DNA from: Chloroflexota bacterium
GTDB lineage: Bacteria; Chloroflexota; UBA6077; SHYK01
DNA: 50,913 nucleotides
Reading direction: 5' to 3'
Assembly: GCA_035652535.1 (NCBI GenBank)
Contig: DASRDP010000103.1
Coordinates: 1 to 50,913, forward strand
Shown here: piece after piece, positions 1-10,865 of the stretch
How the letters are laid out: each line of letters opens with the position of its first letter
Position numbering within the stretch: the stretch's first letter is position 1
Translations under genes and position numbers: made by a program
Notes under the pieces: generated by a model
Told to the model about the DNA's origin: nothing
Databases searched by the model: none
Seen by the model: only the letters and a program-made list of their open reading frames with translations

Positions 1-133
1 CGGGCTGCGCCCCGGATGTTGGCATGAGCCGAAATCCGAGCGCGTAGAAGGGCAGCGTGGCGAGGCAAACGGCAGCGAGGAGAACCACGATGCTTTGCTG
101 CGTGGGGGAAAGCCCGCGATACCAGTTTTTCAT
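1..133 (-). CDS. Hypothetical membrane protein, N-terminal part (cut by left edge)
   Basis: A reading frame on the minus strand starts with ATG at 133 and is still open at the window edge after 44 codons. It reads MKNWYRGLSPTQQSIVVLL and continues with a hydrophobic stretch (about residues 13-34) that looks like one membrane segment or an uncleaved signal anchor. It lies 60 bp downstream of serA on the same strand, so it may be the last gene of the same transcription unit. Only a weak GGGACGG-like ribosome site precedes it. The family cannot be named from this fragment. Confidence 0.5.
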   Translation of the reverse strand, partial: MKNWYRGLSPTQQSIVVLLAAVCLATLPFYALGFRLMPTSGAQP

Positions 134-155
134 GATCCGTCCCGCCCAGAGAGTC

Positions 156-176
156 GGGCCGCTGGGCTCTCGGCCC
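156..176 (-). repeat. Short perfect hairpin between serA and the downstream gene
   Basis: GGGCCG (156-161) and CGGCCC (171-176) form a perfect 6-bp stem with a 9-nt loop just after the serA stop. No T-run follows on the minus strand, so it is not a canonical intrinsic terminator. It could stabilise the serA 3' end or be chance in GC-rich DNA. Confidence 0.3.
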
Positions 177-193
177 GGGCGGCACGCTCTCGG

Positions 194-1768
194 TTAGATG
201 CGGACCACCTTCACGTACTCCAGACCGGAGATCCCCCGGATCTTTTCGACGACACTGGGCGGCACCGGATCATCGACAGAGAGCAGCATCAACGCGGGGC
301 CACGGGCCCGCTCGCGCCCGACCTGCATCGATGAGATGTTAATGTCCATACTCCCCAGAATGGTCCCCACCTGGCCGATAACACCAGGGCGATCGACGTG
401 GTGGGTCACTAGCACGTTGCTGCTCGTGGGGACGACGTTGACCCAGTACTCATTGATCCGCACGATGTGCGGTTCGCCTTCGATCGTGGTGCCGCCGACC
501 GAAGAGCTTGCCCGGTCCGTCTCGACTCGCACGGTCATCAGGTTCGCGTAGGTCTCGGTCGCCGGGCTCTTGCGCTCCGTGACGTTGAGGCCGCGGTTGC
601 GCGCGACGATCGCCGCGTTGACGAGGGTCACATTCTCTTCGGAAATCGGCTCCAGCAGGCCGCGAATGACTGACGCCTTCAGCGTCGAGGTGTCGTGCTC
701 CGCGATTTCGCCGGCGTAGACGATCTCCACGCTGCGAAGCTGCCCCTCAGCGAGCTGCGTCGCGACACTACCGAGGGCTTGGGCGAGCCGAACGTATGGG
801 CCGAGCACCCGCGCGCTTTCCGTCGAGATGGGAGGCGCGTTGACCGCGAACGGGGCTGGCCGACCTTCGAGGACCGCGATAACCTGCTCCGCCAGCTGGA
901 CGGCGACGTTCACTTGCGCCTCGAGGGTGCTGGCGGCGAGGTGCGGGGTCGCCACGACTTTCGGGTGCCGAACGAGGGGATTGTCGCCGGCTGGCTCGAC
1001 AGAGAACACGTCCAGGGCCGCACCGGCGATTGTGCCCGTGTCGAGCGCCGCGAGCAGATCGCCCTCATGGATGATTCCGCCGCGGGCGCAATTGACAACC
1101 CACGCAGTCCGCTTCATGCGCTCGAGCTGCTCGCGCCGAATCAATCCTTCGGTTTGGTCCGTGAGGGCCACGTGCACGGTGAGGAAGTCGGATTCCGCCA
1201 GGAGTTGGTCGAAATCGACCAGACGCACGCCGATGCGCTCGGCGTGCTCCTCGGATACGTATGGGTCGTACCCTACGATCTCCATCTCGAATCCCTGGGC
1301 GCGGCGGGCTACCTCCGTTCCAATCCGCCCGAGCCCGAGGATGCCCAGCGTTTTCCCTCTGATCTCGAGGCCCATGAATTTCGCGCGCTCCCACCGGCCC
1401 TCGCGGAGGGCCGCCGCAGCCTGCGGGATGTTTCGCGCGGCGGCGATGATGAGGCCCAGTGTGTGCTCCGCCACGGCAATCGTGTTGCCCGCGGGCGCAT
1501 TCACGACGACGATTCCGCGCTGCGTCGCCGCGTCTACGTCGATATTGTCGACGCCTACGCCGGCGCGGCCGATGACCTGGAGATTCGAACCGGCGGCTAT
1601 GACGTCGCTGGTGACCTTGGTCTCGCTCCGAACGATGAGTCCTTCATAGTCCGGGAGGATGCCGAGGAGCTCCTCGCGGGAGAGGCCAAGCCGAACGTCC
1701 ACGGTGGTGTGAGCGGCGAGCGCGTCCACACCGTCCTGCGCAATCGGGTCGGTGACCAGGATTGCCAC
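194..1768 (-). CDS. serA: D-3-phosphoglycerate dehydrogenase (long form with ACT domain)
   Basis: Cytoplasmic NAD-dependent oxidation of 3-phosphoglycerate to 3-phosphohydroxypyruvate, the first step of serine synthesis. The 524 residues match the long bacterial type: a D-2-hydroxyacid dehydrogenase core with the GLGRIG Rossmann motif at 145-150 and the catalytic triad visible as Arg229 (NCARGG), Glu258 (FSVEP) and His276 (TPHLAAS), then an intervening domain, then a C-terminal ACT domain from about residue 450 that in this family usually senses serine. The upstream aminotransferase gene ends 9 bp before the ATG on the same strand, so the two are almost certainly co-transcribed. No phosphoserine phosphatase is present in the window. 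Confidence 0.95.
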   Translation of the reverse strand: MAILVTDPIAQDGVDALAAHTTVDVRLGLSREELLGILPDYEGLIVRSETKVTSDVIAAGSNLQVIGRAGVGVDNIDVDAATQRGIVVVNAPAGNTIAVAEHTLGLIIAAARNIPQAAAALREGRWERAKFMGLEIRGKTLGILGLGRIGTEVARRAQGFEMEIVGYDPYVSEEHAERIGVRLVDFDQLLAESDFLTVHVALTDQTEGLIRREQLERMKRTAWVVNCARGGIIHEGDLLAALDTGTIAGAALDVFSVEPAGDNPLVRHPKVVATPHLAASTLEAQVNVAVQLAEQVIAVLEGRPAPFAVNAPPISTESARVLGPYVRLAQALGSVATQLAEGQLRSVEIVYAGEIAEHDTSTLKASVIRGLLEPISEENVTLVNAAIVARNRGLNVTERKSPATETYANLMTVRVETDRASSSVGGTTIEGEPHIVRINEYWVNVVPTSSNVLVTHHVDRPGVIGQVGTILGSMDINISSMQVGRERARGPALMLLSVDDPVPPSVVEKIRGISGLEYVKVVRI

Positions 1769-1777
1769 TCGGCGGTC

Positions 1778-2884
1778 CTACGCGGTGTGCTGCGCGCCGA
1801 CAGGCCTCGATGGCGCTCGGTTCAGGCACTTTCCGAGCGCGTCGATAACAGCGTCGATGTCCTGTTCGCTGCACCAACCCAGGTGGCCGATGCGCATGGT
1901 CGTCGTCGTTGTAGCGCCCTGGCCTATCGCTACCACGGTGTCGAACTCATCCTCGAGCTTTTTGGCGATGTCGCGCGAATTGACACCTTCGGGGGTGTAG
2001 AAGGCAGTGACGGTGTTGGACGCGTGCTTCGGATCGGCGAAGAGTTTCAGCCCGAGAGAGTGAACGCCGGCGCGGCAGTGTGCGGCCACCCGAGCGTGGC
2101 GGGCGAACACCGCGTCGCGCCCTTCTTTCCTCAGCATGGCGAGGCTGGTCTGCAGCGCATAGAACACGGTAATGGCCGGTGTCCACGGCGTCTCGCCGTG
2201 TTCGAGATACTTTTTCGCGGCCGTGAAGTCCCAGTACATGCGTGGAATCGTCGCCTTCTGGTGGCGTTCCCACGCGAGCGGGCTCATCGTCGCGAAGGCA
2301 AGTCCGGGCGGAGCCATCCAACCTTTTTGGGAGCCGCTGAGGACCACGTCGAGGTGCCACTCGTCGCTCTTGACCTCGATCGACCCCACCGAGCTGATCG
2401 CGTCGACGATGAGCAGCTTGTCCCGGGCCTTGATCTCGCGGGCGAGGGCCTCCAGGTCGTTCGTCACGCCCGTAGAGGTCTCGTTGTGGGTCAGGAGCAC
2501 GGAGGTGATCGCGGGATCGGCATCGAGGCGTCGGGCGATTTCGTCTGGCTCGGCCGCCTGACCTGCGGGAAACTCCACTTTTACGACGTCCAGCCCGAAG
2601 CGGCGTGCGATCTCCGCGAATCGATCCCCAAAGTTGCCGATGGAGATCGCCATGACCCGCTCGCCGGGCGACAGGGTGTTGACGACGGCAGCCTCCATGG
2701 CGCCGGTTCCGCTCGCTGTGAGAATCAAAAGGTCATTCTCGGTCTGAAAAAAATACTTCAGCTCTCGAGTGACTTCATCGATGACCCGCGCAAACTCCGG
2801 CCCACGATGATTGATCATCTGCCGCTTCATTGCCGCGAGCACGTTGTCCGGCAGCGGCGTCGGACCGGGTATGCGCAAGTTCAT
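1778..2884 (-). CDS. Class V aminotransferase (serine/alanine-glyoxylate type), candidate phosphoserine transaminase
   Basis: PLP enzyme of 368 residues in the AGXT/PucG branch of class V aminotransferases. Visible landmarks are the PLP phosphate loop SGTGAMEAA (58-66), HNETSTG (133-139), the Asp161 that contacts the pyridine nitrogen, and the Schiff-base Lys187 in SGSQKG. Family members transfer amino groups between serine or alanine and glyoxylate or pyruvate. Because it directly precedes serA by 9 bp and no SerC is seen, I infer that it may supply the phosphohydroxypyruvate to phosphoserine step, as AGXT-like enzymes do in some bacteria and archaea. The start is ATG 2884 with GGAGG about 7 nt upstream. 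A plausible sigma-70 promoter lies at 2925-2953. Confidence 0.9.
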   Translation of the reverse strand: MNLRIPGPTPLPDNVLAAMKRQMINHRGPEFARVIDEVTRELKYFFQTENDLLILTASGTGAMEAAVVNTLSPGERVMAISIGNFGDRFAEIARRFGLDVVKVEFPAGQAAEPDEIARRLDADPAITSVLLTHNETSTGVTNDLEALAREIKARDKLLIVDAISSVGSIEVKSDEWHLDVVLSGSQKGWMAPPGLAFATMSPLAWERHQKATIPRMYWDFTAAKKYLEHGETPWTPAITVFYALQTSLAMLRKEGRDAVFARHARVAAHCRAGVHSLGLKLFADPKHASNTVTAFYTPEGVNSRDIAKKLEDEFDTVVAIGQGATTTTTMRIGHLGWCSEQDIDAVIDALGKCLNRAPSRPVGAQHTA

Positions 2885-2924
2885 TCATGACCTCCAGCGG
2901 ACTCCGAGAGAAGGTGGATGCCAA

Positions 2925-2953
2925 ACTATAGCCGTCCCGGTAGGGCGGATCAA
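2925..2953 (-). promoter_or_regulatory. Sigma-70-like promoter of the aminotransferase-serA unit
   Basis: On the minus strand TTGATC (2948-2953) is followed after exactly 17 nt by TATAGT (2925-2930). The predicted transcript would begin near 2918, giving a leader of about 34 nt with a GGAGG ribosome site. Consensus match and spacing are good; no experimental support. Confidence 0.55.
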
Positions 2954-3062
2954 CCTGACCGACGAGTGCGGCGGCCCCCGGTCACGTCGCTACAATGGAG
3001 CCCCGGCCGCCTTGCCGGATGGATGACGTGATCGACCCGGACAGAGGATCGGAGGTAGTCAT

Positions 3063-3518
3063 ATGGCAGCGGCGCCAGTGCGCGGGCTTCCCACGCAATT
3101 GAGCCACGTCGCGATCCGGGTACGGGACCTGGACCGCGCGGTCGATTTCTACACCCACGTCGTCGGCCTGAAGCTCCGCGGTCGCCGCAAAGGCGCCGCG
3201 TTCCTCGGAATCCGTGAGGACGCATCTCATGAATTGGCGCTCTTCGCTCTTCCACCCGAAGCGCCAGGCCCGAATCCCGAGGGCGTTGGCATGTACCACA
3301 TGGCCTGGGAGGTGCCCAGCTTCGAGGACCTGGAGCAGTTTCATCGGCGCCTTGTGGAGAGCGGCGCGCGCATCACCGGCTACAGCGATCGGCAGTGCAA
3401 TGTCATGTTCCTCGATCCGGACGGGAATGAGCTGGAGGTATTCTGGGAGTTGCCCCGGGATTTAGCCGAGCTGGCGGAGGGGCCCGGCGGCGTGGCGCTC
3501 CCCCGGCTGGCTCACTGA
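3063..3518 (+). CDS. VOC-superfamily metalloprotein (glyoxalase / extradiol dioxygenase fold)
   Basis: A 151-residue single-module VOC protein. It begins with the typical LSHVAIRVRDLDRAVDFY strand-helix pattern, has a second-repeat MYHMAWEV histidine, and ends with the GNELEVFWE glutamate; the two histidines and the glutamate are the expected divalent-metal ligands. The substrate cannot be told: glyoxalase I, catechol 2,3-dioxygenase-like and fosfomycin-resistance enzymes share this fold, and the DPDGNELEVFWE ending is most like dioxygenase-type members. The start is ATG 3063 with GGAGG 8 nt upstream. It diverges from the serine unit and is followed after 83 bp by an MFS exporter on the same strand. 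Confidence 0.8.
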   Translation: MAAAPVRGLPTQLSHVAIRVRDLDRAVDFYTHVVGLKLRGRRKGAAFLGIREDASHELALFALPPEAPGPNPEGVGMYHMAWEVPSFEDLEQFHRRLVESGARITGYSDRQCNVMFLDPDGNELEVFWELPRDLAELAEGPGGVALPRLAH

Positions 3519-3601
3519 ACGGCTCAATGGTCGGATATGATCGGGAACGCCTCCGAACACAAATCATCGGCGCGATGCGACGCTCGATGAGGCGACCGTA
3601 G

Positions 3602-4837
3602 GTGGCGGAGTCCGCGTCAGAGACGCGTCCCGCCACCGAGCGCGTGGGTCCTTTCGCAGCCTTCGAGAGCCCGGGATACCCCTTCTTCTGGCTCAGCTCC
3701 GTGGCGGCGAGCATGGGCGTGCAGACCCAGACCGTCATCGGCCAGTGGCAGGTATACGCGCTCACCCATTCGCCGTTCCAGCTTGGTCTGGTAGGGCTCA
3801 TGAACGTGCTTCCCATCATCCTGTTTGGCGTTTTCGGTGGCGCGTACGCGGACATGGCCGACCGTCGCAAGCTCGTCGCGCTGAGCCAGGTGGTGCGTAT
3901 CGGAGTCGTGGGTGCGCTCGGGCTGCTTACCGTCAGCGGTGCGATCGAGGTGTGGCACGTGTACGTGGGTGGGTTGATCGGGTCCTTCGCGACGGCATTC
4001 GATCAGCCGTCCCGCCAGGCCATGATCTTCTCCCTTGTACCGCGGCGCCACCTCCTCAACGCCGTGACGTGGCACAACGTCCAGCGGGATACGTCGAACC
4101 TTGTCGGTCCGGCCGCCGCGGGGATCATCATGGCCGCCGTGAGCATTGGCGCCGCCTATTTCGCGAACGCGCTTCTCTTCGTCCCCCTCATCATCGCCAT
4201 GATTCGCCTCCGCGTTGGCGGGGCGCCTCCGGCTCGGCCGAGCGCGGCCGGCCTTCTTCGCGATGGTCTGCAATTCGTCGGCCAGTCCCCCGTCATCGTG
4301 ACTTCCCTGGCGCTGGACTTCTGCCTCAGCTTTTTCGGGGCTTACCGCGGCATTCTCGCTCTCTACGCGCGCGACATCCTGCGCGTAGGGCCGGAGGGAT
4401 TCGGGTTTCTCACCTCCGCGGTGGCGGTCGGCGGCATCCTCGGGTCGAGCATTGTTCTGAGTCTCGGAGAATCCAAACACAAGGGGCGGATCCAGATCGG
4501 CGCGATGCTCGTCTACGCCGGTGGCGTGGGGGCCTTCGGCCTGTCGACCCTGTTTCCTCTGTCCCTCGCGCTCGCCGGCGTGCTCGGGTGTTGCGATACG
4601 GTCGCGGGCACGATGCGGCGCAGCATCGTCCAGCTCGCGACGCCCGAAGAGATGCAGGGACGGGTGGGCGCGCTGCAGCTCATCGTTGCACAGAGCGGCC
4701 CGGCGCTGGGAAGCGCGCAGGCCGGCACGATGTCGGGCATGATCGGCGGGCCGGCAGCGTTGAGTATCGGAGCCGTGGTGTGCGGCACCGCCGCGCTCGC
4801 GGCGGCGATGCGGAGCCGCGCGTTTCGTGAGGTGTGA
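3602..4837 (+). CDS. MFS transporter (MFS_3 / EntS-like exporter family)
   Basis: Integral inner-membrane protein of 411 residues with about twelve hydrophobic helices. The conserved loop after helix 2 reads GGAYADMADRRKLV, the classic MFS G-x-x-x-D-R-x-G/R-R-type signature, and the inner repeat RDILRVGPEGFGFL is typical of the MFS_3 branch that includes enterobactin exporter EntS and many macrolide or uncharacterised exporters. The start is GTG 3602 with a GAGG-like ribosome site about 10 nt upstream. Position 83 bp after the VOC gene suggests, but does not prove, co-transcription. The substrate is unknown. Confidence 0.85.
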   Translation: MAESASETRPATERVGPFAAFESPGYPFFWLSSVAASMGVQTQTVIGQWQVYALTHSPFQLGLVGLMNVLPIILFGVFGGAYADMADRRKLVALSQVVRIGVVGALGLLTVSGAIEVWHVYVGGLIGSFATAFDQPSRQAMIFSLVPRRHLLNAVTWHNVQRDTSNLVGPAAAGIIMAAVSIGAAYFANALLFVPLIIAMIRLRVGGAPPARPSAAGLLRDGLQFVGQSPVIVTSLALDFCLSFFGAYRGILALYARDILRVGPEGFGFLTSAVAVGGILGSSIVLSLGESKHKGRIQIGAMLVYAGGVGAFGLSTLFPLSLALAGVLGCCDTVAGTMRRSIVQLATPEEMQGRVGALQLIVAQSGPALGSAQAGTMSGMIGGPAALSIGAVVCGTAALAAAMRSRAFREV

Positions 4838-4885
4838 CGCACCGGGCTCGCGGGGCGGTCTCTCGGTCGACCGGGCGAGTTCCGC

Positions 4886-4891
4886 TAGAAT
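4886..4891 (+). promoter_or_regulatory. Possible -10 element upstream of apt
   Basis: TAGAAT sits 42 bp before the apt start in the only spacer (95 bp) ahead of the long SAM/rhamnose gene run. No convincing -35 hexamer is present at 16-18 nt, so this is a tentative call. Confidence 0.3.
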
Positions 4892-4932
4892 AGCGATACC
4901 GATGGAGTCCGGAAGCCGCGGAGGGGGTTGCG

Positions 4933-5445
4933 TTGAACCTTGCCGCCAGAATTCGTGACATCCCAAACTTCCCGGTTGACGGGATCCTGTTCAAGGACAT
5001 CACGACGCTTCTCAAAGACCCCGCCGCGTATCGCGACGCCATCGACCAGCTCTATCACGGGGTGCGCGAGCTGCGGCCCGACGTCGTCGTCGGGATGGAA
5101 TCGCGCGGCTTCATCTTCGCGGCGCCCCTCGCGTACCTGCTCAACGTCGGATTCGTTCCGGTGCGAAAGCTCGGAAAGCTACCGGCCGACACGCTGAGCG
5201 TGGAGTACGAGCTGGAGTATGGGACGAACACCCTCGAGATTCACCGCGATGCAATTTTGGAAGGGCAGCGCGTGCTGATCGTCGATGACCTGCTCGCCAC
5301 CGGGGGCACGGTTTCCGCGACCGTCGACCTCGTGCGGCAGCTGGGCGGCACGGTCGTTGGGACGGCGTTCTTGATCGAGCTGACCGACCTTTGTGGACGC
5401 GCCCATCTCGATGGCCACCCCGTGATCAGCGTGATCACCTTCTGA
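4933..5445 (+). CDS. apt: Adenine phosphoribosyltransferase
   Basis: Converts adenine plus PRPP to AMP in the cytoplasm. The 170-residue protein is the usual length and has the N-terminal [18 protein letters not shown] pattern, the flexible KLGKLP loop region near 79-84, and the PRPP-binding motif [13 protein letters not shown] at 114-126. The start is TTG 4933, supported by GGAGGGGG about 5 nt upstream. It is the first gene of a tightly packed plus-strand run; the next gene, mtnA, begins 13 bp after its stop. In this context it recycles the adenine released by MtnP from methylthioadenosine. Confidence 0.95.
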   Translation: MNLAARIRDIPNFPVDGILFKDITTLLKDPAAYRDAIDQLYHGVRELRPDVVVGMESRGFIFAAPLAYLLNVGFVPVRKLGKLPADTLSVEYELEYGTNTLEIHRDAILEGQRVLIVDDLLATGGTVSATVDLVRQLGGTVVGTAFLIELTDLCGRAHLDGHPVISVITF

Positions 5446-5458
5446 TGCGCGACGTTCC

Positions 5459-6517
5459 ATGAGCGACGTCCGGACGATCGCTCGGCGTGGCACAACGGTA
5501 GAGCTGATCGATCAGACACAGCTCCCGTCTGCCATGGTCACCGTGACCTGTCAAACGCACGAGGATCTCTGCGCCGCCATTCGCAGCATGCGAATTCGGG
5601 GCGCCCCCGCGCTCGGCGTCGCGGCGGCGTATGCCATGGCGCTGGGAAGCGAAGGCGCGCCGGAGCAGCCGGAGCTATTCCTCAACCACATGACCGCCGT
5701 GGCCGACGAGATTCGGGCCACGCGCCCCACGGCGGTCAATCTCTTCTGGGGTGTCGAGCGGGCGCTCAAAGCGGCGCGAACGGTTGGTGACCGCGGCGCC
5801 CCCAGCACGCGCGCAGCGCTCTGGGCCCTCGCGGACCACCTCGCCGAAGAGGACGTGGCCACGAATCGTCGCCTCGGCGACCACGGGGCAGCGCTCGTTC
5901 CCGACGGTGCCCGCGTCCTCACGCACTGCAACGCCGGCGCGCTCGCGACGGTTGGGTGGGGCACCGCCCTGGGCGTGATCCGTTCCGCGGTTCAGCAGGG
6001 AACGAACCTGCACGTGTTCGTAGATGAGACGCGACCATTCCTGCAGGGCGCACGGTTGACGGCTTGGGAGCTGGCCCAGGACCAGATTCCATACACCTTG
6101 ATCACCGACAACATGGCCGGCCACTTCATGGCGCGTGGCGAGATCGACCTGTGCATCGTCGGTGCCGACCGGATCGCCGCCTGCGGCGACGTAGCCAACA
6201 AGATCGGTACGTATGCGTTGGCGGTGCTGGCACAGGCCCATGGGATCCCGTTCTACGTGGCGGCTCCGACCACCACGATCGATCTCAGCATCGAGACCGG
6301 CTCGGAGATCCCGATCGAGGAGCGCGATCCGTCGGAAGTGGTGGCCTTCCACGGCGTTCGCGTCGCGCCTGATGGGGCCGCGGCGCGACATCCCGCCTTC
6401 GACGTGACCCCGAGTCGATATGTGACCGCCATCATTACGGAAGCCGGGATCGCGCGGTCGCCGTACGAAGAGGCCCTCGCCTGGGCCGTCAACACAGCCG
6501 CGAGCGCGTCCTCATGA
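5459..6517 (+). CDS. mtnA: Methylthioribose-1-phosphate isomerase
   Basis: Isomerises 5-methylthioribose-1-phosphate to the ribulose form in methionine salvage. The 352 residues carry the eIF2B-like fold, with IRGAPALGVAAAY near 47-58, the catalytic cysteine Cys157 in THCNAGALAT and the catalytic aspartate Asp237 in VGADRIA; these are 80 residues apart, as expected from Cys160/Asp240 in the Bacillus enzyme. The last bases overlap the ATG of mtnP (ATGA). Downstream salvage genes (mtnB, mtnC, mtnD or a DHAP-shunt aldolase) are not in the window, so the fate of its product is open. Confidence 0.95.
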   Translation: MSDVRTIARRGTTVELIDQTQLPSAMVTVTCQTHEDLCAAIRSMRIRGAPALGVAAAYAMALGSEGAPEQPELFLNHMTAVADEIRATRPTAVNLFWGVERALKAARTVGDRGAPSTRAALWALADHLAEEDVATNRRLGDHGAALVPDGARVLTHCNAGALATVGWGTALGVIRSAVQQGTNLHVFVDETRPFLQGARLTAWELAQDQIPYTLITDNMAGHFMARGEIDLCIVGADRIAACGDVANKIGTYALAVLAQAHGIPFYVAAPTTTIDLSIETGSEIPIEERDPSEVVAFHGVRVAPDGAAARHPAFDVTPSRYVTAIITEAGIARSPYEEALAWAVNTAASASS

Positions 6518-7326
6518 TGGCGCGCGAGTCCGTTGCGGAGATCGGCGTCTTTGGAGGATCCGGCTTTTACAGCTTGCTGGAGCACGCCGTTGAGCGCACC
6601 GTGAATACGCCGTACGGGCATACGAGCGACCGGGTCTCCATCGGAGAGATCGCCGGTCGTCGGGTCGCCTTCATGCCGCGCCACGGCGTCGGCCATCGGT
6701 TCCCTGCCCACCGCGTTAACTATCGGGCGAACGTGTGGGCGATGTGGCAGCTCGGCGTGAGCCGTATTCTCGGGCCGTGCGCCGCCGGCAGCCTCCAACC
6801 GGGGATTCGCCCGGGCGATTTCGTCGTGTGTGACCAGTTCGTCGACCGGACGTCCGGTCGAGCCGATACCTTCTACGATGGTCCACTCTCGGTGCACATC
6901 AGCGCGGCGGACCCGTACTGCTCCGAGCTCCGAGCACTCGCGTGCGACGTGGGGCGGTCGCTGGGAATCACGGTGCACGATCACGGGACCGTCGTGGTGA
7001 TCCAGGGCCCGCGGTTCAGCACGCGCGCGGAAAGCCAGTGGTTTACGCGGATGGGCTGGGAGGTGATCAACATGACCCAGTACCCGGAGGCGATCCTCGC
7101 GCGCGAGCTGGAGATCTGTTACCTAAACGTGTCGCTCATCACCGACTGGGACGTTGGACTGGAAGGGGTCAGCGACGTCCAGCCGGTCACCGTCGAGGAG
7201 GTGATCCGCGTGTTCAATGCGAACAACGAGCGGGTCAAGGCGTTGATCCACGAGCTGGTGCCGCGAATTCCCCGGGCGCGCAAGTGCGCCTGTGGCTCGG
7301 CGCTGCAAGGAGCCGTCATTGGGTGA
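6514..7326 (+). CDS. mtnP: S-methyl-5'-thioadenosine phosphorylase
   Basis: Phosphorolyses methylthioadenosine to adenine and methylthioribose-1-phosphate. The 270-residue protein has the PNP-family landmarks GVFGGSGFY near the N-terminus, the phosphate-binding RHGVGHRFPAHRVNYRAN, and INMTQYPEA. The substrate side (MTA versus methylthioinosine) is inferred from the neighbouring apt, which would use adenine. It overlaps the mtnA stop by 4 bp; a second in-frame ATG directly follows the first. It ends at GTGA, where the following kinase gene starts. Confidence 0.93.
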   Translation: MMARESVAEIGVFGGSGFYSLLEHAVERTVNTPYGHTSDRVSIGEIAGRRVAFMPRHGVGHRFPAHRVNYRANVWAMWQLGVSRILGPCAAGSLQPGIRPGDFVVCDQFVDRTSGRADTFYDGPLSVHISAADPYCSELRALACDVGRSLGITVHDHGTVVVIQGPRFSTRAESQWFTRMGWEVINMTQYPEAILARELEICYLNVSLITDWDVGLEGVSDVQPVTVEEVIRVFNANNERVKALIHELVPRIPRARKCACGSALQGAVIG

Positions 7327-8288
7327 ACGGCTCGCGGGTGGCGCTCATGCCTGATGCTCTCCCGGCTCTGGTGGTGGGATCGCTCGGCCTCGACAGCCTC
7401 ACCACGCCGTTTGGCTCGGTGACCGACGTCCTCGGGGGAACGACGTCGTACTTCTCCCTCGCGGCCAGCATCTACACGGACGTGCAGCTCGTCGCGGTCG
7501 TGGGAAGCGACTTCCCCGACGCGTATCGAAGCATATTCGAAGAACGTCGGATCGACCTGCGCGGCCTGCAGGTTCGTGAGGGAAGAACATTTCGTTGGGC
7601 CGGGCAATACCGATACGACATGAACGTCGCGGAGACGCTGGACACGCAGCTCAACGTCTTCGCCGATTTCCACCCCAGCCTACCGGATGACTATCGCCAG
7701 ACTGAGTATGTCTTCCTGGCCAACATTCAGCCCACCCTTCAGCTCGAAGTGCTCACCCAGATCCGGAGCCCGAAGCTCGTGGTCATGGATTCGATGAACC
7801 TCTGGATCGAGACGGCGCGAGATAACCTGACCGAGGTGATGCGTCGAGCTGACATCGTTCTTCTCAACGACAGTGAGGTGCGGCAGTACACGAGGACCGC
7901 CAACCTCATCGCCGCGGGCCGCGCGATTCTCCAGCTCGGGCCGCGGGCAGTGGTGATTAAGAAAGGCGAGCATGGCGCCCTGTTGATCTCCCAGGATGAC
8001 GGCGTATTCGTGGCGCCCGCCTTTCCCCAGGAGGACGTGCAGGACCCGACCGGCGCGGGCGATTCCTTCGCGGGCGGGTTCGTCGGGTATCTCGCCAGTC
8101 GTGACGACACGTCGCCTGAAGCGATTCGGCGCGCTATCATTCACGGCTCCGCGATCGCATCCTTTACCGTCGAGGACTTCAGCGTTCGGCGTCTGCAGCA
8201 GCTCACCAGCGCCGAGGTCCTCGAGCGCTACGCGACGTTCCGCAATTTGACGCGATTCGTCGACGAAGGGCTTGAAGTTGGGGCCTGA
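7323..8288 (+). CDS. PfkB-family kinase, candidate adenosine kinase
   Basis: A ribokinase-like (PfkB) small-molecule kinase of 321 residues. The second PfkB signature DPTGAGDSFAGGF with its catalytic Asp is intact near the C-terminus, and the N-terminus has LGGTTSYFSLAASIY, equivalent to the first signature. I place the start at GTG 7323, overlapping the mtnP stop, because AAGGAG lies about 10 nt upstream; ATG 7347 has no ribosome site. The family covers ribokinase, fructokinase and adenosine kinase. Sitting between mtnP and ahcY, whose reaction releases adenosine, it is most simply read as the kinase returning adenosine to AMP. That substrate is inferred from context only. Confidence 0.85.
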   Translation: MNGSRVALMPDALPALVVGSLGLDSLTTPFGSVTDVLGGTTSYFSLAASIYTDVQLVAVVGSDFPDAYRSIFEERRIDLRGLQVREGRTFRWAGQYRYDMNVAETLDTQLNVFADFHPSLPDDYRQTEYVFLANIQPTLQLEVLTQIRSPKLVVMDSMNLWIETARDNLTEVMRRADIVLLNDSEVRQYTRTANLIAAGRAILQLGPRAVVIKKGEHGALLISQDDGVFVAPAFPQEDVQDPTGAGDSFAGGFVGYLASRDDTSPEAIRRAIIHGSAIASFTVEDFSVRRLQQLTSAEVLERYATFRNLTRFVDEGLEVGA

Positions 8289-8324
8289 GCGCCTGGCGAA
8301 ACGGCGCCGTAAGCTGCCACGTGA

Positions 8325-10831
<2,507 letters not shown>

Positions 10832-10865
10832 TTCTGGCGTCCGTCGACGCGGCAGGCAGGTCCTC

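Noticed and set aside
695-2890. A 731-codon open frame on the plus strand, antisense to serA and the aminotransferase
   Set aside because: It mirrors two clearly conserved genes in GC-rich DNA, has no recognisable motif, and is arginine/aspartate-rich as expected for a shadow frame.
4838-4932. Possible SAM riboswitch ahead of the SAM operon
   Set aside because: The 95-bp spacer lacks the conserved multi-stem layout of SAM-I or SAM-IV classes and has no terminator-antiterminator pair.
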